DNA of 64,000 nt from Vescimonas fastidiosa (GCF_018326305.1 NZ_AP023415.1:1-64000), one strand, 5' to 3'. Positions 36,511 through 46,403 are shown, counted from the first letter of the stretch. Program-made: numbers and translations. Notes: generated from the letters alone by a model not told the origin.

Positions 36511-37809
36511 TCAGCCGATATGGGCTTCTTTTTGCTCGGCGATGTCGGGCAGCTCCACCACGCGGATGTCCGCGCCTACGGCACGGAGCTTGCCCACCAG
36601 GTCCTCATAGCCCCGCTCAATAAACTGCACCTGGCTCAGCTCCGTGGTGCCCTGGGCGCTGAGACCGGCAATAACCATGGCCGCCCCTGCCCGCAGGTCA
36701 CAGGCCTGGACCGGGGCGCCCTGGAGATGGTCCACGCCCTCGATGACGGCCACATGGCCGTCGGCCTGGATGTTGGCTCCCATGCGCTTTAGCTCGTCGA
36801 TATACTTAAAGCGGCTGTTCCACACATTTTCGTTGACGATGCTGGTACCCCGGGCGGTGGTGAGGACCGCGGCGATCTGGGGCTGCATATCCGTGGGGAA
36901 GCCCGGGTAGGGCATGGTTTTCACATTGGTTTTCTGCAGGGGATCGCTGCGGCGAACCAAGATGGCGTCGCCCCGATCCTCTATATACACGCCCATCTCC
37001 ACCAGCTTGGCACTGATGCAGTCCAAGTGCTTGGGGATGACATTTTTGATGAGTACCTGTCCGCCGGTGGCGGCCACGGCAGTCATGTAGGTGCCGGCCT
37101 CGATCTGGTCGGGAATGATACAGTAGCTGCCGCCGCCCAGACGCTCTACGCCCCGGATCTTGATGGTCTCGGTGCCTGCGCCCCGGATATCGGCGCCCAT
37201 GGAGTTAAGGAAGTTGGCCAGGTCCACAATGTGGGGCTCCTTGGCGGCGTTTTCAATGACGGTGTTGCCCCGAGCCAGCACAGCGGCCATCATAATATTC
37301 ATGGTAGCGCCTACAGACACTACATCCAAATAGACGGAGGTACCGGTAAGGCGGCCGTCCTTGGCGGTGGCCTGGATGAAGCCGCCCTCTACGCCCACCT
37401 CGGCTCCCATGGCGGTAAAGCCCTTGATGTGTTGGTCAATGGGCCGCACGCCAAAGTCGCAGCCGCCGGGCATGGCCACGGTGGCCTCGCCGAAGCGGCC
37501 CAGCAGGGCGCCGATAAGATAGTAGGAGGCACGGATGCGCCGGGCCATTTCATAAGAGGGATGGGTGGAGTGGATGGCATGGCAGTCCAGCTCCACGGCG
37601 TGACGGTTCAGCACGCGGATCTTAGCGCCCAGCTCCTCCAGAATATGCAGAAGCAGGGTCACATCGCTAATCTGGGGGATGTTTTCAATGCGGCAGGTAC
37701 CATCCACCAGCAAAGCGGCGGGGATAATGCCTACGGCGGCGTTTTTGGCACCGCTGATGGTGATCTCTCCGAAAAGCGGATGTCCGCCTTCAATAATATA
37801 TTGTTTCAT
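36511..37809 (-). CDS. murA: UDP-N-acetylglucosamine 1-carboxyvinyltransferase
   Basis: A 432-residue enzyme for the first committed step of peptidoglycan synthesis. Seen are ISGAKNAAVG, the catalytic-loop region AMPGGCDFGVRPIDQHIKG with the Cys that reacts with PEP and fosfomycin, and PGFPTDMQPQ. Length is normal. A possible promoter (TTGCTT, 16 bases, TATACT) lies near 37,905-37,940 on the minus strand, followed by two small leader hairpins (CTGCGGCG... and GAGGC/GCCTC). Confidence 0.96.
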   Translation of the reverse strand: MKQYIIEGGHPLFGEITISGAKNAAVGIIPAALLVDGTCRIENIPQISDVTLLLHILEELGAKIRVLNRHAVELDCHAIHSTHPSYEMARRIRASYYLIGALLGRFGEATVAMPGGCDFGVRPIDQHIKGFTAMGAEVGVEGGFIQATAKDGRLTGTSVYLDVVSVGATMNIMMAAVLARGNTVIENAAKEPHIVDLANFLNSMGADIRGAGTETIKIRGVERLGGGSYCIIPDQIEAGTYMTAVAATGGQVLIKNVIPKHLDCISAKLVEMGVYIEDRGDAILVRRSDPLQKTNVKTMPYPGFPTDMQPQIAAVLTTARGTSIVNENVWNSRFKYIDELKRMGANIQADGHVAVIEGVDHLQGAPVQACDLRAGAAMVIAGLSAQGTTELSQVQFIERGYEDLVGKLRAVGADIRVVELPDIAEQKEAHIG

Positions 37810-38080
37810 AGAATTCCCTTTCCTAAAGTGAAGGAGGCCCAGTGCCTCATTATAAGAGCCGCTGCGTCAAACGCCGCAGGGCATAGTCATCCATTTATAA
37901 GAAATAGTATATCACATATTTTTTCAAAAGCAATCACCAATATTCCAAATCCGGCGGAAATCTTCCTCGGAAAATATGGAAAGAAGAAAAACAGGTCACT
38001 GAAAAAACCTTTCTGTCCCTGCTTTCCCTATTTCTACGGGGCCGTCAGCCTGAAAATTGCCGAATTTTTTTCAAAAGGGG

Positions 38081-38142
38081 TTGACACCGGAGAGAGATAG
38101 GTGTAGTATACAAACAACAAATATGTGAGCAATTATTCATAT
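38081..38142 (+). promoter_or_regulatory. Promoter and operator of the metal-resistance operon
   Basis: TTGACA (38081-38086), 17-base spacer, TAGTAT (38104-38109). A dyad with ATATG and CATAT arms (38121-38142) lies between the -10 and the start codon, the usual place for an SmtB/CadC-type operator. The dyad is imperfect in its middle. Confidence 0.65.
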
Positions 38143-38162
38143 GAACACTTGAGGAGAAAAAT

Positions 38163-38525
38163 ATGGAGCAGATGGAAAAGAACCAGGACCAGGAGTTCCT
38201 GTGTCTGGACGAGAGCGGCGTGGAGGCCGTGCGCCAGCAGATGCCCGACGAGGACGATCTGTATGATCTGGCGGAGCTTTACAAGGTGTTTGGCGACTCC
38301 ACCCGGATCAAGATACTCTATGTGCTGTTCGGCGCGGAGCTGTGCGTGTATGACATTGCAAGGCTCCTGGGCATGACCCAGAGTGCCGTGAGCCACCAGC
38401 TTCGCATTTTGAAAAACAACAAGCTGGTGAAGTTTCGCCGGGAAGGTAAGACTGTTTTTTATGGCCTGGATGACGACCATGTGCGCTCCATTTTGAAGCT
38501 GGGTATGGAGCATTTAGGCGACTGA
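38163..38525 (+). CDS. ArsR/SmtB-family metal-sensing repressor
   Basis: A 120-residue winged-HTH repressor: VFGDSTRIKILYVL, ELCVYDIARLLGMTQSAVSH, then the wing RREGKTVFY. The end DDDHVRSILKLGMEHLGD resembles the alpha-5 Zn/Co site of SmtB and CzrA (Asp, His, His), and ELCV gives a possible alpha-3 Cys. GAGGAG precedes the ATG. It heads an operon with an HMA protein and a P-type ATPase, so Zn/Cd/Pb sensing is likely. Confidence 0.88.
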   Translation: MEQMEKNQDQEFLCLDESGVEAVRQQMPDEDDLYDLAELYKVFGDSTRIKILYVLFGAELCVYDIARLLGMTQSAVSHQLRILKNNKLVKFRREGKTVFYGLDDDHVRSILKLGMEHLGD

Positions 38526-38544
38526 GGAAAGGAGACCCATTATT

Positions 38545-38763
38545 ATGAAAAAGACTTACAAAATCGAAGTAGACTGCGCTGCCTGCGCCGACAAGATGGA
38601 GCAGGCAGCTCAGAAAATCCAGGGTGTGGCTGCCGCCACCGTCAGCTTCATGACCCAGAAGATGAAGGTGGAGTTCGCAGAGGGCGCCGATGTGGAGGCG
38701 GTGATGCAGCAGGTGCTGAAGAACTGCAAAAAGGTGGAGGACGACTGCGAGATTTACCTTTGA
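38545..38763 (+). CDS. Heavy-metal-associated (HMA) domain protein
   Basis: A 72-residue ferredoxin-like metal chaperone with the DCAACADKME metal motif (CxxC preceded by Asp), typical of Zn/Cd rather than Cu proteins. The neighbouring P-type ATPase lacks an N-terminal HMA domain, so this looks like a detached domain that hands metal to it. AAAGGAG precedes the ATG. Confidence 0.88.
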   Translation: MKKTYKIEVDCAACADKMEQAAQKIQGVAAATVSFMTQKMKVEFAEGADVEAVMQQVLKNCKKVEDDCEIYL

Positions 38764-38780
38764 CTGGCGAAAAAATCCGT

Positions 38781-38822
38781 GTCATTGCGAAGCCAGTCCG
38801 CAGACTGGCTGTGGCAATCCGT
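38781..38822 (+). repeat. Dispersed palindromic repeat, family A copy 1
   Basis: GTCATTGCGAAGCCAGT, then the complement ACTGGCTGTGGCAATCCGT. The inner stem CCAGT/ACTGG and outer ATTGC/GCAAT pair. It lies in the 180-base gap before the ATPase gene, next to a family B repeat (38853-38879). Other copies: 44661, 58321, 60716, 60908. Confidence 0.8.
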
Positions 38823-38852
38823 GATACCCTATATCCCGTTTAGTCAGCGTGG

Positions 38853-38879
38853 CGGGCGACCGCAAGGGTCGCCCCTACG
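38853..38879 (-). repeat. GTAGGGGC hairpin repeat, family B copy
   Basis: Read on the minus strand: GTAGGGGCGACCcttgcGGTCGCCC. The 5' GTAGGGGC is shared with other copies while the stem differs and stays paired. Confidence 0.75.
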
Positions 38880-38943
38880 CAATTTTTGCCGATAAAAGGC
38901 TGCGATATTCTTTTTCGTAAACACAGAAGGAGGCGTAAAGGCC

Positions 38944-40809
38944 GTGACAAAGAAGCAGAAAACCAATCTTATACGGATCATCGTGTCGGCGGTGCTGGTG
39001 GCGGGGATTTGGCTCTCGCCCCTTACAGGCTGGCTGGAGGGCGTGCTGTACCTCCTCCCGTATTTCATCGTGGGCTATGACATTTTGCTCAAGGCTGTGA
39101 AGGGTATTTTCCGGGGGCAGGTGTTCGACGAGAATTTCCTTATGGCAGTGGCCACCGTGGGCGCTATGGCCCTGGGCGACTGGCGGGAGGGCTGCGCCGT
39201 TATGGTGTTTTACCAGGTGGGCGAGCTGTTCCAGAGCTACGCCGTGGGTAAGAGCCGCCGCAGCATCTCCGACCTGATGGATATTCGTCCGGACTATGCC
39301 AACATCGAGTCCGGCGGCACCCTGGAGAAGGTGGACCCGGATGATGTGGCCGTGGGCACCGTCATTGTGGTGCAGCCCGGGGAGCGCATTCCCATTGACG
39401 GCGTGGTGACCGAGGGTGAGTCTGCGGTGAATACCAGCGCTCTTACCGGCGAGAGCCTGCCCCGGCAGGTGAAGGCCGGGGACGAGATACTCTCCGGCTG
39501 CGTGAACCTCAGCGGCCTGCTGCATATCCGGACCACTAAGGAATTCGGCGACTCCACCGTGGCCAAGATCCTGGATCTGGTGGAAAATTCCAGCATGAAA
39601 AAGGCCAAGGCGGAGAACTTTATCACCAAGTTTGCCCGGGTCTATACCCCTGCGGTGTGCTACAGTGCCCTGGCTCTGGCGGTACTGCCGCCGGTGGTGC
39701 GGCTTGCTATGGGCAATGCACCCCTGTGGGGCGACTGGATCACAAGAGCCCTGACCTTCCTGGTCATCAGCTGCCCCTGCGCCTTGGTCATCAGCATTCC
39801 CCTGAGCTTTTTCGGCGGCATCGGCGGCGCGTCTGCCAAGGGGATTTTGGTCAAGGGCAGCAACTACTTGGAGGCCCTGGCTAAGACCGGGTGCGTGGTG
39901 TTCGACAAGACGGGCACCCTGACCAAGGGCGTTTTTCAGGTGCTGGAGACGGCCCCGGAGGGCATGGACGCACAGACCCTGCTGGGCTGGGCGGCCCAGG
40001 CGGAGTGCTACTCCGGACACCCCATCAGCCAGAGCCTGAAGGCGGCTTGGAGCGGCCGGGTGGATGCCGACCGGGTGACGGATGTGGAGGAGCTGGGCGG
40101 CTTCGGCCTTACGGCGCAGGTGGACGGCCACGCCGTGGCTGTGGGCAACCGGCGGCTCATGGAGAAGCTGGACATTCAGCCCGCAGAGCCTCAAAAGGCC
40201 GGAACCGTGGTCTATGTGGCCGTAGACGGCGTCTATGCCGGGTGTATCCTCCTGGGTGATGTGGTGAAGGAGCACGCAGTCCAGGCCATTCGGGGCCTGA
40301 AGGCGGAGGGCATCGAAAAGACCGTTATGCTCACCGGCGATGCAGACGCGGCGGCCCGGCAGGTGGCATCCCAGCTGGGCGTAGACGAAGTACACAGCCA
40401 GCTTTTGCCGGCGGATAAGGTCCGGCAGGTGGAGCGGCTGCTGCAGGAGCGCAAGGACGGTCGACTCCTGGCCTTTGTGGGCGACGGCATCAACGACGCA
40501 CCTGTGCTGGCCCGGGCCGACATCGGTATCGCCATGGGCGCCCTGGGCAGCGATGCGGCCATTGAGGCGGCGGATGTGGTGCTTATGGACGATGACCCGG
40601 CCAAGATCGCTCTGGCTATGCGCATCTCCCGGCGGACCCTGCGCATTGTGTACGAGAATATCGTATTTGCCCTGGCGGTAAAGGCGGTGTGCCTGGTGCT
40701 GGGCGCTATCGGTATCGCCAATATGTGGCTGGCCATCGGCGCGGATGTGGGCGTGATGGTGCTGGCGGTGCTCAATGCCACCCGGGCCCTGTCGGCGGGA
40801 AAAGAGTAA
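38944..40809 (+). CDS. Heavy-metal P1B-type ATPase (Zn/Cd/Pb exporter)
   Basis: A 621-residue pump without an N-terminal HMA domain. Seen are the ALTGES actuator loop, the CPC metal-site helix (ISCPCALVISIPL), the phosphorylated DKTGTLTKG, the HP-type SGHPISQS and GDGINDAPVLARADIGIAMG. About eight membrane helices. The start is GTG 38944, 10 bases after AAGGAGG. With the HMA protein and ArsR-type repressor it forms a metal export unit. Confidence 0.93.
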   Translation: MTKKQKTNLIRIIVSAVLVAGIWLSPLTGWLEGVLYLLPYFIVGYDILLKAVKGIFRGQVFDENFLMAVATVGAMALGDWREGCAVMVFYQVGELFQSYAVGKSRRSISDLMDIRPDYANIESGGTLEKVDPDDVAVGTVIVVQPGERIPIDGVVTEGESAVNTSALTGESLPRQVKAGDEILSGCVNLSGLLHIRTTKEFGDSTVAKILDLVENSSMKKAKAENFITKFARVYTPAVCYSALALAVLPPVVRLAMGNAPLWGDWITRALTFLVISCPCALVISIPLSFFGGIGGASAKGILVKGSNYLEALAKTGCVVFDKTGTLTKGVFQVLETAPEGMDAQTLLGWAAQAECYSGHPISQSLKAAWSGRVDADRVTDVEELGGFGLTAQVDGHAVAVGNRRLMEKLDIQPAEPQKAGTVVYVAVDGVYAGCILLGDVVKEHAVQAIRGLKAEGIEKTVMLTGDADAAARQVASQLGVDEVHSQLLPADKVRQVERLLQERKDGRLLAFVGDGINDAPVLARADIGIAMGALGSDAAIEAADVVLMDDDPAKIALAMRISRRTLRIVYENIVFALAVKAVCLVLGAIGIANMWLAIGADVGVMVLAVLNATRALSAGKE

Positions 40810-40816
40810 AAAATAA

Positions 40817-40857
40817 ACAGGCGGAGGGAGCTGTGGAAAGCCCCTTCGCCTGTTTTG
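40817..40857 (+). terminator. Terminator of the metal-resistance operon
   Basis: AACAGGCG (40817-40824) pairs with CGCCTGTT (40848-40855), inner AGGG/CCCT, then TTG. The gap to smc (40,858-41,011) holds nothing else I recognise. Confidence 0.75.
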
Positions 40858-41011
40858 TCTGCAGATTGCCCTTGTTTTTTTCGGAGTCGTAATCGCCATC
40901 TCTGAGCAACCGCTTGTCGCAGCGCTCTTACTATATTTATAGTACCACACGGACGGAAAATGTCAAGTGTGGGTTTTCTTTTGCCCCGGGTTGGGGGGCC
41001 ATATTTTAGTC

Positions 41012-41040
41012 TTGAAAACCCGACCTCTTTCTGCTACAAT
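41012..41040 (+). promoter_or_regulatory. Promoter of the smc cluster
   Basis: TTGAAA (41012-41017), 17-base spacer, TACAAT (41035-41040), 45 bases before the smc start. Confidence 0.65.
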
Positions 41041-41084
41041 TATTTAGTTAAAGTATGCCATTTTTGAGTAGTGAGGTGAACTGC

Positions 41085-44000
41085 GTGTACTTAAAAGCGC
41101 TTGAGATACAGGGCTTTAAGTCCTTTCCGGAGAAAACGGTTTTGAACTTCGGCGAGGACATCACAGCTATCGTCGGCCCCAACGGCTCCGGCAAGTCCAA
41201 TATTTCCGACGCCATCCGCTGGGTCATGGGCGAGCAGAACAGCCGTCAGCTCCGGGGCGCTAAGATGGAGGATGTCATCTTCGGCGGCACCGAAAAGCGC
41301 CGCCAGATGGGCTTTGCCCAGGTGACGCTGGTCATTGACAATACCGAGCACATTTTCAGCCGTGATGAGGCAGAGGTGGCGGTGACCCGCCGCTATTACC
41401 GCAGCGGTGAGTCGGAATATTACATCAACCGTCAGTCCGTGCGCCTCAAGGATGTGAACGAGCTGTTCATGGACACCGGCATGGGCCGGGAGGGCTATTC
41501 CATCATCGGTCAGGGTAAAATTGATGAGATATTATCCGTCCGCAGCGACGACAGGCGGGAGGTTTTCGAGGAGGCGGCGGGCATCAGCAAGTACCGCCAC
41601 CGCAAGGAGGAGTCTGAGCGGAAGCTCCAGCGCACGGAGGAGAACCTGGTGCGCATCAATGACAAGATCGCGGAGCTGGAGCTGCAGGTGGAGCCCCTGC
41701 GAAAGCAGGCGGAGACGGCTAAGAAATACCTGGTGCTTCACGATGAGCTGCGCACCCTGGAAATAAGCGTGTGGCTGGAAAATCTGCAGAAGCTGAAAAC
41801 CGATCGGCTGAAGCTGCAGGCGGACTTTGAGACCGCGCAGGCCGACCAGAAAAAGGCCCAGGCGGAGCTGGATGAGGTATATGCCCAGGCAGAGGAATGC
41901 GCCCGGCTTATGCACGAGAGCGACTGCGCCGCCGAGGAAAAGCGCGCCCGGGTCTCGGACCTGGAGAGCGCCATCGGCGAGCATGAGTCCGCCGCCGCCG
42001 TGGCCCGAACCACGGCCCGGCATCATGCGGAGACCATCCAGCGCATGGAGCAGGAGATGAGCGAGAGCCGCAGCCGCACGGAGTCCCTCCAGGAGCAGAC
42101 GGAGGCCCTGGGCCGCCGTATAGAGGAGATCGGAGAAGCCGCCCGGACTCTGGACGGGGAAATGGAGGCGCTGTGCGAGGAAATGCGCGGCAGCACCCAC
42201 AGCAGCGATGCCTATGCCGTCCGGCTGGAGGAGCTGCGCCGCCGGGAGGCTCAGGAGGTTGCCCAGGCGGCCCAGGCCCAGGCGGAGCTGTCCGCCCTCA
42301 CCGCCGGCTCGGACGAAATCGCCCAGCGTACCCGGGAGCTGGAGGATGAGCTGTCCCAAACCCGGGAGAAGCTGACCCAGGCCCAAGGAGAGGCCGGGGA
42401 GAACGAAAAGAAGCTGCAGGCTGCCCGGGAGGAGGAGCAGGCCGCCTCCAACATCATCGGCGGTCACAGCCTGAAAATGGAGGGCCGTCAGCGCCGCGCC
42501 CGGGAGAGTGCGGAGCAGAAGGACCGGCTGACCCTGGAGGAAAAGACCCTTTCAGACCGCATCCGGCTGCTGAGCGAAATGGAGAAGGAATACGAGGGCT
42601 TTTCCAAGGCCGTGAAGATCGTCATGCGGGCGGCCGAGGCCCGAACGCTCTCGGGTATCCATGGGCCGGTGGGCAACCTGATCCACGCCGACAAGGAGTG
42701 CAGCGTGGCTATTGAAATCGCCCTGGGCGGTGCGCTGCAGCATATTGTTGTGGATACGAAAAACGACGGCAAGAATGCCATCGGCCTATTAAAGCAGCGG
42801 GACGGAGGTCGGGCTACCTTCCTGCCTCTGGACACCATCCGGGGCCGCAGTCTCCGGGAAAACGGCCTGGAAAACGAGTACGGCTTCGTGGGCGTTGCGT
42901 CGGAATTGGTGCGCTACGAGGGGAAATATGGTGCCGTTGTGGAGAACCTTTTGGGCACTACCGTGGTAGTGGAGGACCTGGACTGCGGCATTCAGATGGC
43001 CAAGCGCCACGACAACCGCTTCCGCATCGTCACCCTGGACGGCCAGGTCATCAACGCCGGTGGCTCTATGACCGGCGGCAGCGTCAGCCGTAATGCGGGG
43101 ATTCTCTCCCGCTCCGGGGAGCTGGAGCAGCTGGAGAAAAAGCGCAAGAAGATCCAGTCCCAGCTTCAGGACGCAGCCCTTATGGCCGAGAGTGCCAACC
43201 GGGAGCTGCAGAAGGCCCAGTATGAGCTGGAGGTGGCCAAGGACCAGCAGCGCCGGGCCAATGACCGGGTGCTGACCCTGGAGGGCCGCAAAAACCACTT
43301 TGATATTTTGCTGGACAGCCTGAAGCACCAGCAGGAGAGCCTGCACATTCAGAAGGAGAACCTGCAAAAGCGCAGCAGCGATGACGCCGGGCGGATGGAC
43401 ACCATTCGCCGGACCATTGCGGACTTTACCGCCCGGGCGGAAGCCACCCGGGCCGAGACGGAGACGCTTCAAAAGGAGCAGGCGGACTGCCGGCAGAGCC
43501 TCAGTGAGCTGTCGGCCCGGCTGACAGAGAAAAAGGCCCGGCAGGCGGCCCTCACTGCCGAGGGGGAGAGTACCCGGCGCAGCATGGAGGACCTGGTCCG
43601 CCTCCGGGAGAGCCTGGAGGGTGAGCACACCGACCGGGAGAGCCTGCGCGTCCGAACGGAGGAGGCCATGGCCCAGGCACAGGCTGAGGAGGAGCGGCAG
43701 ATGCAGCAGGCCTGGGAGCTTCGGGAACACATTGAAGAGCATCGCCTGGCCCTGCAAAAGCTCGCCCAGGAGAAGATGGCCCTGGAGGCCCGGCGCAGCC
43801 AGACGGATCGGCTCAGCCGCACCTGCAACGATACCCTCCTCAACTGTGAGCGGGAGGTGACCCGCCTGGAGGGCAAGCTAAACGGCAGCGCTCTGGAGGA
43901 AAAGCAAATTCTGGATAAGCTGTGGGAGCGGTACGAGCTGAGCCACAGCGATGCCCAGAGCCTGCGCATCGAGCTGGAGAGCGTGCCCAAGGCTACCCGG

Positions 44001-44654
44001 CGTATCGGCGAGCTGAACCGGGAGATCAAGGGCCTGGGGCCCATCAACATCGGCGCTATTGAGGAGTTTGACCGGGTGAACACCCGCTATACCTACCTCT
44101 CTGACCAGCGCAACGATGTGGAGAGGGCCAAGGAGGAGCTGGTGGGCATCATCGAGGAGATCACCAAGCAGATGACGGAGATCTTCGCCACCCAGTTTGA
44201 GATACTCAAGCAGAGCTTCCAGGAGACTTTCCTGGAGCTGTTCGGCGGCGGCCGGGCTACCCTGGAGCTGGAGGACGAGAACGATATTCTCCGCTGCGGC
44301 ATTGAAATTAAGGCCCAGCCCCCGGGAAAACAGCTGAAGACCCTGTCGCTGCTCTCCGGCGGTGAGAAGGCCTTTGTGGCCATCGCCCTGTATTTCGCCA
44401 TTTTGAAGGTGCATCCCACGCCGTTTTGTGTGATGGACGAAATTGAGGCGGCGTTGGATGAGTCCAATGTGGTGCGCTACGCCAAGTATATGCGGCGCAT
44501 TGCCGGCAAGACCCAGTTCATCGTCATCACCCACCGCCGGGGCACTATGGAGGAGGCGGATGTGCTGTATGGCATCACCATGCAGGAGCGGGGCGTTTCC
44601 ACGGTGCTTACGGCCAACCTCAATGAGCTGAGCAAGGAAATGAAAATCAAGTGA
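41085..44654 (+). CDS. smc: Chromosome segregation protein SMC
   Basis: A 1189-residue SMC ATPase that organises and segregates the chromosome with ScpAB. Walker A is GPNGSGKSNISDAI, followed by two ~330-residue coiled coils around the hinge (residues ~510-670, with TGGSVSRN), then the signature LSGGEKAFVAIALYF and Walker B FCVMDEIEAALDE. The GTG at 41085 is chosen because it begins YLKALEIQGFKSFP, the normal SMC start, with GAGGTG upstream. Confidence 0.97.
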   Translation: MYLKALEIQGFKSFPEKTVLNFGEDITAIVGPNGSGKSNISDAIRWVMGEQNSRQLRGAKMEDVIFGGTEKRRQMGFAQVTLVIDNTEHIFSRDEAEVAVTRRYYRSGESEYYINRQSVRLKDVNELFMDTGMGREGYSIIGQGKIDEILSVRSDDRREVFEEAAGISKYRHRKEESERKLQRTEENLVRINDKIAELELQVEPLRKQAETAKKYLVLHDELRTLEISVWLENLQKLKTDRLKLQADFETAQADQKKAQAELDEVYAQAEECARLMHESDCAAEEKRARVSDLESAIGEHESAAAVARTTARHHAETIQRMEQEMSESRSRTESLQEQTEALGRRIEEIGEAARTLDGEMEALCEEMRGSTHSSDAYAVRLEELRRREAQEVAQAAQAQAELSALTAGSDEIAQRTRELEDELSQTREKLTQAQGEAGENEKKLQAAREEEQAASNIIGGHSLKMEGRQRRARESAEQKDRLTLEEKTLSDRIRLLSEMEKEYEGFSKAVKIVMRAAEARTLSGIHGPVGNLIHADKECSVAIEIALGGALQHIVVDTKNDGKNAIGLLKQRDGGRATFLPLDTIRGRSLRENGLENEYGFVGVASELVRYEGKYGAVVENLLGTTVVVEDLDCGIQMAKRHDNRFRIVTLDGQVINAGGSMTGGSVSRNAGILSRSGELEQLEKKRKKIQSQLQDAALMAESANRELQKAQYELEVAKDQQRRANDRVLTLEGRKNHFDILLDSLKHQQESLHIQKENLQKRSSDDAGRMDTIRRTIADFTARAEATRAETETLQKEQADCRQSLSELSARLTEKKARQAALTAEGESTRRSMEDLVRLRESLEGEHTDRESLRVRTEEAMAQAQAEEERQMQQAWELREHIEEHRLALQKLAQEKMALEARRSQTDRLSRTCNDTLLNCEREVTRLEGKLNGSALEEKQILDKLWERYELSHSDAQSLRIELESVPKATRRIGELNREIKGLGPINIGAIEEFDRVNTRYTYLSDQRNDVERAKEELVGIIEEITKQMTEIFATQFEILKQSFQETFLELFGGGRATLELEDENDILRCGIEIKAQPPGKQLKTLSLLSGGEKAFVAIALYFAILKVHPTPFCVMDEIEAALDESNVVRYAKYMRRIAGKTQFIVITHRRGTMEEADVLYGITMQERGVSTVLTANLNELSKEMKIK

Positions 44655-44660
44655 GGAAAA

Positions 44661-44702
44661 ACGGATTGCCACAGCCAGTGTGCGCACTGGCTTCGCAATG
44701 AC
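44661..44702 (-). repeat. Dispersed palindromic repeat, family A copy 2
   Basis: On the minus strand GTCATTGCGAAGCCAGT, then ACTGGCTGTGGCAATCCGT. It is followed at 44734-44760 by a family B hairpin (CATCG/CGATG stem). Both fill the 148-base gap between smc and ftsY. Confidence 0.8.
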
Positions 44703-44802
44703 AGGTTTACGGGACGCGGTGCGTGACCGGTGCGGGCCGATGTAGGCATCGACCCCTACGGATACGACGCATACATTTATAATTTGGAACAGGAGGCAGC
44801 AT

Positions 44803-45672
44803 ATGGGTATTTTCAGCAAGCTCAAGCAGGCCTGGTTCGGGGATGTGAACTGGGAAAAGCTGGACGACGAATTTTTTGATAATTTGGAGGAGTCCCTGAT
44901 CCTGGCGGATGTGGGGGTAAACATCGCCACCGAGGCGGTGAACTCCCTGCGTAACGCCGTGTTCAGCTACGACATGAAGGACCCGGAGCAGGTAAAGGCG
45001 GAGCTGCGGAAGATATTGCTGCAAAAGCTGTCCGTGGGCGATGCGGCCCTGGACACCGCCAAGAGCCCCACGGTGATTCTGGTCATCGGCGTCAACGGCG
45101 TGGGCAAGACCACCTCCATCGGCAAGCTGGCGGCGCGGCTGAAAGGGGAGGGGAAAAAGGTCCTCCTCTGCGCAGGGGACACCTTCCGGGCCGCTGCCGC
45201 CGATCAGCTGGAGATTTGGGCGAACCGGGCCGGGGTGCCCATTGTGCGCCAGCATGAGGGGGCGGACCCGGGAGCGGTGCTGTTTGATGCATTGCAGGCG
45301 GCCAAGGCCCGGGATGTGGATGTGGTCCTGTGCGATACCGCCGGTCGGCTGCACAATAAGCAGAACCTGATGAACGAGCTGGCCAAGCTCCGGAAGATCA
45401 TCGACCGGGAGCTGCCGGAGGCGGGCCGGGAGACACTGCTGGTGCTGGATGCCACCACCGGGCAAAACGGGCTTATCCAGGCCCGGAGCTTTAAGGAGAC
45501 GGCGGGGCTTACGGGCATCGTGCTGACCAAGCTGGACGGCACCGCCAAGGGCGGTATCGTTATCGCCATTGCCCGGGATCTGGGCGTGCCGGTTAAATTT
45601 GTAGGCGTGGGCGAGGGTATCGACGATCTGAAGCCCTTTGACCCGGAGGAATTCGTAAACGATTTGTTTTAA
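44803..45672 (+). CDS. ftsY: Signal recognition particle receptor
   Basis: This 289-residue SRP GTPase is the membrane receptor for SRP-ribosome complexes. The short N-domain lacks a long acidic A-domain. GTPase motifs are GVNGVGKTTSIGKLA, DTFRAAAADQL, DTAGRLHNKQNLM and TKLDGTAKGG. AGGAGGCAGC precedes the ATG. smc-ftsY adjacency is common in Firmicutes. Confidence 0.96.
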   Translation: MGIFSKLKQAWFGDVNWEKLDDEFFDNLEESLILADVGVNIATEAVNSLRNAVFSYDMKDPEQVKAELRKILLQKLSVGDAALDTAKSPTVILVIGVNGVGKTTSIGKLAARLKGEGKKVLLCAGDTFRAAAADQLEIWANRAGVPIVRQHEGADPGAVLFDALQAAKARDVDVVLCDTAGRLHNKQNLMNELAKLRKIIDRELPEAGRETLLVLDATTGQNGLIQARSFKETAGLTGIVLTKLDGTAKGGIVIAIARDLGVPVKFVGVGEGIDDLKPFDPEEFVNDLF

Positions 45673-45686
45673 CAGGGGGAGAGACT

Positions 45687-46403
45687 ATGACCAGAGCGGA
45701 CGGACGGGCTTTTGATCAGCTTCGGCCCGTGGAGCTGACCAAGGACTATATAAAATTTGCCGAGGGCAGCGTGCTGATTCGCTGCGGCGACACGGTGGTG
45801 CTGTGCAACGCCTCGGTGGAGGAGAAAACACCGCCCCATGTGCCGGAGGGCCACGGCTGGGTGACGGCGGAGTATTCCATGCTGCCCCGGGCCAACCGGG
45901 AGCGCTCCCGCCGGGATATTGACAAGCTGAAGCTCTCCGGCCGCAGCGCGGAGATTCAGCGGCTTATCGGCCGCAGCCTCCGGGCGGCGGTGGACAGAGA
46001 GGCCCTGGGGGAGCGGACCATCACCGTGGACTGCGATGTTTTGCAGGGAGACGGAGGCACCCGTACCGCCTCCGTTACCGGCGGCTTTGTGGCCCTGGCC
46101 CTGGCCTGCCGGAAGCTGATGGCTGAGGGTAAGGTGACAAAAAATCCCATTATCCATCAGGTGGCGGCGGTGAGTGCAGGCATTGTGGACGATGTGCCCC
46201 TGCTGGACCTGCCCTACGCCGAGGACAGCCGGGCCCAGGTGGATCTCAACTGCGTCATGAACGAAAAAGGGGAGCTCATTGAGCTGCAGGGCACCGGCGA
46301 GGGTCGGAGCTTTACCCTTTCGGAGCAGCAGGAGCTGGTGCGCCTGTGCGCTAAGGGCATCGGGGAGCTGCTGGAAAAGCAGCGCCGGGTGCTGCAGGGA
46401 TAA
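45687..46403 (+). CDS. rph: Ribonuclease PH
   Basis: A 238-residue phosphorolytic 3'-5' exoribonuclease that trims tRNA 3' ends. Seen are RADGRAFDQLRPV, GHGWVTAEYSMLPRAN, the RSLRAAVD phosphate site, DCDVLQGDGGTRTASVTG and QGTGEGRSF. It begins 14 bases after ftsY with GGGGGAGAG as ribosome site. Confidence 0.96.
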   Translation: MTRADGRAFDQLRPVELTKDYIKFAEGSVLIRCGDTVVLCNASVEEKTPPHVPEGHGWVTAEYSMLPRANRERSRRDIDKLKLSGRSAEIQRLIGRSLRAAVDREALGERTITVDCDVLQGDGGTRTASVTGGFVALALACRKLMAEGKVTKNPIIHQVAAVSAGIVDDVPLLDLPYAEDSRAQVDLNCVMNEKGELIELQGTGEGRSFTLSEQQELVRLCAKGIGELLEKQRRVLQG

